This document shows, piece by piece, positions 4,631 to 8,362 of a stretch of 8,362 nucleotides of DNA. Source of the DNA: Rubrobacter sp. (GTDB lineage: Bacteria; Actinomycetota; Rubrobacteria; Rubrobacterales; Rubrobacteraceae); the NCBI GenBank assembly GCA_019247245.1, contig JAFAPF010000475.1, positions 1-8,362 on the forward strand, in the 5' to 3' direction. The notes beneath the pieces are model-generated. The model was not told where the DNA came from and made no database searches. It saw only the letters and a list, made by a program, of their open reading frames with translations. Numbering within the stretch: the stretch's first letter is position 1; every line of letters begins with the position of its first letter. Made by a program: the position numbers and the translations under genes.

Positions 4631-5540
4631 TCGTATCGCCAGCAGCGATAGTGACATCGGCCGTGCCGCTCGGATAGCCTTGGCCCAGGCGATCGTGATC
4701 CCCTTGGGCTCGGAGCTGACCAACAGCGAGCGTGAGGAAGCTGCGAGCAAGTATCCCAATGAGCGCTTCGAGCATAGTATCGGCGAGCCGCTGGTAGCCG
4801 CGGATCAGCTCACCGCGAGGTTCGAGGCCGGACGAACCGACAACCCGACAGGCCATGCTTCCGTCAAAGCGGCGATAGACTGGCGGCGGGCTGGGCTCAT
4901 CCGCCCCATCAGCGACTCCGAGCTGAGAGCGCTGTATCCTAAGTACCTGCTTTCGGTCCGCCCAGGACTAGAGCCATCGGATGAACTCTATCAGGATGGC
5001 CTCGCATGGGCCTGCAAACCGCTCGTTTCACACTTGGCGCTCCTTGCCAAAGTAACCGAGGGCACGGAGCATGGCTTCGTGGCTTTTAACTACTTGGTGG
5101 CGTACTCGGATGGCCAGCATGGGTTCCGCCGCCGGGATGTGCTACCGGCTATGTGGAGCTTTGTTGTAGATTCCTTACCAGGAGAAGAGGCGTTGGAGGC
5201 TAGCCTTACGGCTTATCTCAGGGACGAGCGAGGGGCAGCCGAGCACATCTGGCGAACTCTCATTGATCGATCGTCTGACCAAGCTCCTACAGCGGCGTTC
5301 TACCTGGGTGTTCTACTCGCAGAGCAGGGGGATATAGAAGGTGCTCGCGCAGCTTACCAGCAGGCCATCGACTCGAACCATCCTGGTCAGGCTCCTGCGG
5401 CAGCGGTCAATCTAGGGGTTCTACTCAAAGAACAGGGAGATGTGCAAGGGGCTCGCGCAGCTTACCAGCAGGCCATCGACTCGAATCATCCTGAAGTAGT
5501 CCCAATCGCGAAGGAGCTATTGCGGCGTCTTCGAGAGTAA
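4536..5540 (+). CDS. C-terminal fragment of the broken NTPase, TPR-containing
   Basis: The longest open piece of the broken gene gives up to 334 residues from ATG 4536. Only the residues after the G6 run at 4549-4554 match the joined protein. It carries the end of the NTPase domain (Val-Val-Val-Val-Gly, near residues 20-24), a helical middle region rich in Leu, Ala and Arg (about 45-245) with Trp and Tyr positions typical of packed helices, and two 36-residue TPR units (about 250-321) ending in a short Leu-Arg-Arg-Leu-Arg-Glu helix. TPRs usually bind partner proteins. Without the Walker motifs it could not hydrolyse NTP. ATG 4536 is preceded only by coding sequence and no clear ribosome site, so independent translation is doubtful. 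An automated annotation may list it as a TPR protein. Confidence 0.55.
   Translation: MKRAWGALTPGLLHRLSAEVVVVGSRTSQRRDRIASSDSDIGRAARIALAQAIVIPLGSELTNSEREEAASKYPNERFEHSIGEPLVAADQLTARFEAGRTDNPTGHASVKAAIDWRRAGLIRPISDSELRALYPKYLLSVRPGLEPSDELYQDGLAWACKPLVSHLALLAKVTEGTEHGFVAFNYLVAYSDGQHGFRRRDVLPAMWSFVVDSLPGEEALEASLTAYLRDERGAAEHIWRTLIDRSSDQAPTAAFYLGVLLAEQGDIEGARAAYQQAIDSNHPGQAPAAAVNLGVLLKEQGDVQGARAAYQQAIDSNHPEVVPIAKELLRRLRE
5283..5498 (+). repeat. Two tandem 108-base TPR-coding units
   Basis: Units at 5283-5390 and 5391-5498 encode 36-residue TPRs with the pattern Ala-x-x-Leu-Gly-Val-Leu-Leu then Gly-Ala-Arg-Ala-Ala-Tyr-Gln-Gln-Ala-Ile-Asp. The second halves are almost identical at the DNA level while the first halves differ, which fits recent duplication or gene conversion. 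Such arrays change copy number easily. Confidence 0.85.
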
Positions 5541-5970
5541 TAGTACTTTAGCGAGTCCTTACAGCATGTTGTACTGATATTGACCGAGCAGCTTGCTGTT
5601 TGGAACGTGTGCTCGCCGGAATCCACTAGCTTCCCACATGGATCTTCAGAGAGCAGGCATTCATGCCTACCATGATGCCTAACGGCTCAGCATCACTGCA
5701 ACGAGCTTGTAGTTCTGTGGGCGCTATGACAGTCCACCAATTCTCGGGAGCTGAAGTTCTGAAGAGCATAAATCTTGGATAGATCTTGCTAGGTTCCGGG
5801 TACACATCCTCCTTACCTCACTATAGCGTTTGTGATTGTCACATGTTGTGTAGAGCACAGCCGTCCTTTTGATGCACCTCCTAGAGTAGGGGACAGGTTG
5901 CTTCTAGGGCCTGGGGCTCAGACATCCACAAGATGTTGTGAGTCGCTAATTCGAACATTTGGCAAAAATC
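5541..5970. other. Gap after the NTPase, no firm gene
   Basis: No transcription terminator or convincing gene was found. A 59-codon open frame on the minus strand (5626-5805) starts with GTG two bases after a strong AAGGAGG; the spacing is too short for a normal start and the product is not recognised. Two exact dyads are present: TGTGA-TTG-TCACA (5831-5843), upstream of that small frame, and AGGCAT-TC-ATGCCT (5655-5668). Both could be protein-binding sites; the first has a three-base centre, so it is not a CRP-type site. Confidence 0.35.
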
Positions 5971-6181
5971 CTTAATCTTTCCGCAAGTCTTCCGTAACAC
6001 CTTGGGGCGTACTACTAGGTGCGGCGCTTCCTGTCTGCAGCACTGGAAGGCTTCGATGCCCTATTACTGTCAGCGGGGTTCATCAATCCTCACGCTTAAT
6101 AAAAAACAACATAGAAGAAGGCAGGGGCGCTGGACACCGCCGTAACGCGGTTGCGTGACCATTGATTCTCGGTAGGATGCC
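5971..6181. repeat. Diverged 210-bp repeat, copy A, upstream of gene 6221
   Basis: This stretch matches 8137-8346. The first 90 bases align with no gap and, by hand count, 61 of 90 identical positions. The rest aligns with a net one-base difference and contains several exact blocks: GCGCTTCCTGTCT, CGCTTAATAAAAA and the 18-base GATTCTCGGTAGGATGCC at its end (6164-6181). Mismatches fall on all three codon positions in the frames checked, so it does not look like a duplicated gene. It ends 39 bases before the GTG of gene 6221, which suggests a promoter and leader region or a structured RNA. The A/T-rich TTAATAAAA block is a possible promoter core. Confidence 0.7.
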
Positions 6182-6210
6182 CCCACACAGAGGAAGGGAG
6201 CTTTTCGGAG

Positions 6211-6215
6211 GGAGG
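6211..6215 (+). promoter_or_regulatory. Ribosome binding site of gene 6221
   Basis: GGAGG lies five bases before GTG 6221 and eight before GTG 6224. It is much stronger than anything upstream of the later in-frame GTG at 6266 except a purine-rich AAAGGA. Confidence 0.6.
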
Positions 6216-6220
6216 TAGAC

Positions 6221-6655
6221 GTGGTGCTGGTAACAGAGCGCATCCGAGAGGAGGAGAAAGGACGGGTGCAGAACGAGAGTAGGAGCCTAACGCGAAGGCC
6301 GCTTTGGATCATCATAAGCCGTCAGAGCAACCAGATGGATGCGCTCACCCTCGATCCAGATAGTGGCGGTGGATTCCTTGCTGTCTTCAGCTTCAAGGAA
6401 GAAGCAGAAGCCTTCCTAAGTCTTTTAGAAGATGATCAGAAAAGTGATTGGCGAAGCAGGCAAATGACAGCGGGAGAACTGGTGGCGATACTCCTGGGAC
6501 CTTGTGCGAGCGTGAGGGGAGTGGCGTTAGACCCTCTGCCCTTGTTGTTTAGAGGAACGATGCTCCGCTTAATTAGCGTGCACAGGGAGCGATTTGTGAA
6601 GGACCTGCTGGAGCAACACAAGGGGCAACAGGAGAGCTTGTGCCTACATATTTGA
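6221..6655 (+). CDS. Protein of unknown function, SseB-like pattern
   Basis: A 144-residue soluble protein with no signal peptide or membrane segment. After a charged N-terminal tail (residues 1-26), the conserved-looking core begins Arg-Arg-Pro-Leu-Trp-Ile-Ile and has a strand/helix unit Val-Phe-Ser-Phe-Lys-Glu-Glu-Ala-Glu-Ala-Phe (about 55-65), a short helix Glu-Leu-Val-Ala-Ile-Leu (86-91), then Gly-Val-Ala-Leu-Asp-Pro-Leu-Pro (100-107). The order of F-S/T-x-x-E-x-A-x-x-F, a helix, and G-V-x-L-x-P resembles the SseB N-terminal fold, a resemblance by pattern only. GTG 6221 or 6224 is favoured by GGAGG at 6211-6215; GTG 6266 would start closer to the core. It overlaps the next gene by 16 bases, so the two are probably translated together. 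The repeat at 5971-6181 likely controls it. Confidence 0.7.
   Translation: MVLVTERIREEEKGRVQNESRSLTRRPLWIIISRQSNQMDALTLDPDSGGGFLAVFSFKEEAEAFLSLLEDDQKSDWRSRQMTAGELVAILLGPCASVRGVALDPLPLLFRGTMLRLISVHRERFVKDLLEQHKGQQESLCLHI
6630..6634 (+). promoter_or_regulatory. Ribosome binding site of gene 6640
   Basis: AGGAG five bases before GTG 6640 lies inside the end of the upstream gene. This supports translational coupling and favours 6640 over the later GTG 6676. Confidence 0.5.
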
Positions 6656-6927
6656 GATCGACGCGTAGGTATAGTGTGAGTAAGCGAGAGGAATGGGGCC
6701 TTTTGACCGAAGCGGAAGCAGTGCAGACGCACCTAGATGCATTGAACCACCGGATCACCGAACTGAGCGAGAACTTCGATGCCGACCTCGGGCGGGTGGT
6801 TCCGTTCGATTACTCGACTAAGCTAGCTGCTGCTTTGGAACAGCACGGCATAAGCGATCCCCATACGGCCTGGCGCGTCTTCTCGGCTAGGGCTGAGGCG
6901 CTTGCAGGCTTACGCGAGCGGCTTTAA
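6640..6927 (+). CDS. Small helical protein of unknown function
   Basis: A 95-residue charged, mostly helical protein. A basic N-terminal stretch is followed by Glu-Glu-Trp-Gly-Leu-Leu-Thr-Glu-Ala-Glu-Ala-Val and a helix (about residues 28-44) rich in Leu, His and Glu. Then comes Gly-Arg-Val-Val-Pro-Phe-Asp-Tyr (about 51-58) and a C-terminal helical pair with His-Thr-Ala-Trp-Arg-Val-Phe (about 74-80). No signal peptide, membrane segment or known catalytic motif is visible and the family is not recognised. The start GTG 6640 has AGGAG at 6630-6634 and overlaps the previous gene by 16 bases, the mark of a coupled operon. A shorter start at GTG 6676 (Val-Ser-Lys-Arg-Glu-Glu-Trp) is possible and looks closer to a natural N-terminus. 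Confidence 0.7.
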   Translation: MPTYLRSTRRYSVSKREEWGLLTEAEAVQTHLDALNHRITELSENFDADLGRVVPFDYSTKLAAALEQHGISDPHTAWRVFSARAEALAGLRERL

Positions 6928-6934
6928 GTTGCGA

Positions 6935-6946
6935 GCCAGTACTGGC
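6935..6946. promoter_or_regulatory. 12-base perfect palindrome after gene 6640
   Basis: GCCAGTACTGGC lies eight bases past the stop. With no loop it is a poor terminator and more like a protein-binding or recognition site, and it may be chance. Confidence 0.25.
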
Positions 6947-7331
6947 CTCGATACCAGCGCTAGTAATACCTACTTAGGGGGTCGCAGAGGGGTGCGGCTT
7001 GCCGACAGATTCGCCAAGATATAGACAAACAAAGACCGCAGAGTCCTTCCCAATAGTCTTACAGTCTTCGGCGCTGTTGAACTGCAATGTTGTAGGCATA
7101 CTAGTATCTTTGGAAGGAGTTCTTCTCGGTGAGAATGTCATGTATCGAGGTGCTCGTGGGTTAATAACAGTGCAAGCCGCTGTGAGGAAGCGCGGCGAAG
7201 GAGGGAAGCAGAAGGGTGGGCTGCAGAGATGGTGCAGTCGTCCCTGCCACCCATGAGTGCTGCCGCCGGTGCTGATAGCCGCTGCCAGGACAGCTGTGAC
7301 CGGGATACCCGATGCTGGCGAAGGCGCGGGG
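6947..7331. other. Gap between convergent units, one mobile-element-like end
   Basis: No gene is supported; the open frames here lack ribosome sites and have odd composition. The only recognisable item is at 7162-7187, which matches 3858-3883 (the right end of the fold-back element and its flank) at 21 of 26 positions by hand count. A partner left end within 150 bases was not found, so it may be a solo relic. Confidence 0.35.
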
Positions 7332-7613
7332 TTAGGGGTTGTTCGCGCCGCCGGGCAGAGACCGGAAGGCACGTCGGCGCTCTTCGGGTGTGGCCTCGGA
7401 GAACGCCGCGCTGCGGGGTGGCGTCACGGGCGTGACGCGGTCGATGAGCTCGATAGCACCAACCATATGAATCGCCAACGCATCAAGCGCGTCGGTGTGG
7501 CTCCGCGCTTCGGGGCTTTGTGCTATCAACTCCTCTATCTCCACCCCAATATCGTCTATACGGGCTCGAATCGCTCGTACCCGGCCCTCGAAACCCACTA
7601 CTGACTCATCCAT
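7332..7613 (-). CDS. Small helical protein of unknown function
   Basis: A 93-residue soluble acidic-to-neutral protein. Residues about 8-32 form an amphipathic helix (Val-Arg-Ala-Ile-Arg-Ala-Arg-Ile then Ile-Glu-Glu-Leu-Ile) that could pack as a coiled coil. A second helix spans about 39-58 (Asp-Ala-Leu-Asp-Ala-Leu-Ala-Ile then Ile-Glu-Leu-Ile). The tail is Pro/Arg-rich and probably disordered. No known motif is recognised. ATG 7613 is preceded by a purine-rich GGGAGAGG (7615-7622) that overlaps the stop codon region of the upstream frame 7623-7883; the gap is only nine bases, which supports co-transcription. The reading frame has a balanced coding-like composition, unlike the overlapping frames on the plus strand. 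Confidence 0.65.
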   Translation of the reverse strand: MDESVVGFEGRVRAIRARIDDIGVEIEELIAQSPEARSHTDALDALAIHMVGAIELIDRVTPVTPPRSAAFSEATPEERRRAFRSLPGGANNP

Positions 7614-7614
7614 C

Positions 7615-7622
7615 CCTCTCCC
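7615..7622 (-). promoter_or_regulatory. Ribosome binding site of the 7332-7613 gene
   Basis: GGGAGAGG on the minus strand, directly after the stop codon of the 7623-7883 frame, ends one base before ATG 7613; its GGGAG core is four bases from the start. The position suggests translation of the two frames is linked. Confidence 0.45.
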
Positions 7623-7883
7623 TTATATCGTCATCTGCATAGCAGGATAACAGAGGGTCGGGAGCTCCCAATCCCCAGCCCACTGGCCTTCGTGTGCTTT
7701 ACGCCTCGAAAGCCACCACAAGGCCCGCGAACGGGTCACCCGCATGATCAAGACCGCTACGATCAGCTTCGGCCATAGCGGCCAGCACTCAAGAAACATG
7801 TGCGCGATCGTGATCAAACCTCCGCCCGGACGTAGTCGGCGCAAAACAGTTGTAGTATGGCCTAATCGTGGGATGCCAACCAT
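7623..7883 (-). CDS. Possible small single-span membrane protein
   Basis: An open frame of up to 86 residues that ends nine bases before the 7332-7613 gene. The central part has one likely membrane segment, Leu-Trp-Pro-Lys-Leu-Ile-Val-Ala-Val-Leu-Ile-Met, followed by a positively charged Arg-Val-Thr-Arg-Ser-Arg and a Trp-Trp-Leu-Ser-Arg-Arg-Lys interface, which fits a cytoplasmic C-terminus by the positive-inside rule. The start is doubtful: ATG 7883 has no ribosome site, and the internal ATG 7799 (58 residues, beginning Met-Phe-Leu-Glu-Cys-Trp) has GGAGG only at about 18 bases. It might be a membrane partner of the downstream helical protein. The family is not recognised and it could be a non-coding open frame. 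Confidence 0.4.
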   Translation of the reverse strand: MVGIPRLGHTTTVLRRLRPGGGLITIAHMFLECWPLWPKLIVAVLIMRVTRSRALWWLSRRKAHEGQWAGDWELPTLCYPAMQMTI

Positions 7884-8136
7884 CGGTCAGATGGCACATT
7901 TTGCCGCTCAGGGAAGGGGGTATGAGTGCGGGTAGCGGCCCTTGTAGAGGGGTATGTAATCTCGACTCACCTGCGGTGGGGTGGTCTACGCGTGGCGCTG
8001 GGGTGACTGGAGCTCGTTGGGGGCCTTTATATCCACCATAGCTAGCCCGTGGGACCATCCCTCTCTCCAATAGGTTGTGTTTCTCGGAGAATCCAAGCCT
8101 CCATTGATTAGTCAAGCCCAACAATATTCAAATATT

Positions 8137-8346
8137 CTTAATCTAACCGTAAGATCGGCGCAACATCTCGAGGCGTGCTACTAGACACTGCGCTTCCTGT
8201 CTACGCCTCGGAACGCCTTCAGCACCGTACTATCAGCCATGGAGATTGCAAACTACCCGCTTAATAAAAAGCAACACAAAAGAAGGCAAGAGCGCTGGAT
8301 ACCATCGTAGCGCTGTTTCATATCCGTCGATTCTCGGTAGGATGCC
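8137..8346. repeat. Diverged 210-bp repeat, copy B, at the right edge
   Basis: This is the second copy of the 5971-6181 element, same orientation, ending with the identical 18-base block GATTCTCGGTAGGATGCC (8329-8346). If spacing is kept, a gene start would lie at about 8385, beyond the window, and may be a paralogue of gene 6221. The sequence just past the block (CGGAGAAA) differs from copy A. Confidence 0.7.
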
Positions 8347-8362
8347 TCGCGATACGGAGAAA

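Larger units (their letters stand above)
3961..5540 (+). pseudogene. Membrane-anchored P-loop NTPase with TPR repeats, frame broken twice
   Basis: Joining three frames gives one protein of about 525 residues. The order is: two N-terminal membrane segments (about 3961-4017 and 4042-4104), a Lys/Arg-rich linker, a P-loop domain with Walker A Gly-Asp-Ser-Lys-Ser-Gly-Lys-Ser (about 4363-4389) and Walker B Val-Leu-Trp-Leu-Asp-Asp-Leu-Asp (about 4516-4539), a Val-Val-Val-Val-Gly strand, a long helical region, and two C-terminal TPR units. This recalls STAND-like signalling ATPases, an inference. The frame shifts at two G6 runs (4362-4367 and 4549-4554); removing one G from each restores the product. 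The likely start is also damaged: AAGGG (3949-3953) is seven bases from ATC at 3961, where ATG would be expected before Glu-Ile-Trp. Real decay, phase variation and sequencing error all remain possible. Confidence 0.7.

Noticed and set aside
5831..5843. CRP-type binding site
   Set aside because: The TGTGA/TCACA half sites are separated by three bases, not six, so the classical CRP geometry does not fit.
6070..6315. Minus-strand frame across copy A and the start of gene 6221
   Set aside because: Part of it is matched in copy B (Cys-Leu-Leu-Leu-Cys-Cys-Phe), but copy B ends earlier and mismatches do not favour third codon positions. It is antisense to a gene with a strong ribosome site.
6974..7372. 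132-codon minus-strand frame overlapping the end of the 7332-7613 gene
   Set aside because: It has no ribosome site, Pro/Ser/Thr-rich composition, and overlaps a better-supported gene.
7257..7604. 115-codon plus-strand frame
   Set aside because: It is antisense to the 7332-7613 gene, lacks a ribosome site and has no recognisable motif.
7789..8124. 111-codon minus-strand frame
   Set aside because: It is Pro/Arg/His-rich without fold-like periodicity and overlaps the 7623-7883 frame. An ATG with a purine-rich sequence near 8060 was noted but the product is unconvincing.

Overview
The window looks like accessory or recently decayed DNA from an actinobacterium. Coding regions are moderately to highly G+C-rich by eye, GTG and TTG starts are common, a class E-type sortase end is present, and the TPR/NTPase and small Arg/Glu-rich proteins recall Rubrobacter-like lineages. 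That taxonomic guess is inference, not proof. Much of the window is non-coding or broken.

Layout. The 3' end of a sortase gene (1-171) is followed by a Nudix hydrolase (376-867, +) and, converging on it, a small ABM-like ferredoxin-fold protein (958-1284, -). The 900-base gap at 1285-2184 has no convincing gene but is rich in RNA-type structure: a candidate short RNA with its own promoter-like and terminator-like sequences (about 1503-1603), a second long hairpin with a T-tract (1630-1684), a 13-base tandem repeat, and a set of overlapping, mutually exclusive inverted repeats (1775-1876). A CPBP-family membrane protease (2185-3168, -) comes next.

The 3350-3960 region is mobile-element debris: the frameshifted C-terminal end of an IS630-family transposase, then a TA-flanked fold-back element of about 123 bp (3756-3878) that looks like a MITE. 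Next is a membrane-anchored P-loop NTPase with C-terminal TPR repeats (3961-5540, +). It appears as three overlapping reading frames because both of its six-G runs shift frame; one lies in the Walker A motif itself.

The last third holds a two-gene unit of unknown function (6221-6655 and 6640-6927, overlapping by 16 bases) and an opposite-strand pair (7623-7883 and 7332-7613). A diverged repeat of about 210 bp occurs just upstream of gene 6221 (5971-6181) and again at the right edge (8137-8346). It looks like a conserved leader or promoter element that may precede a second gene beyond the window.

No rRNA, tRNA, CRISPR array or complete transposase was found. Functions of the small proteins are mostly unknown. 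The most useful leads are the duplicated leader, the alternative-pairing hairpin region and the G-tract frameshifts in the NTPase.
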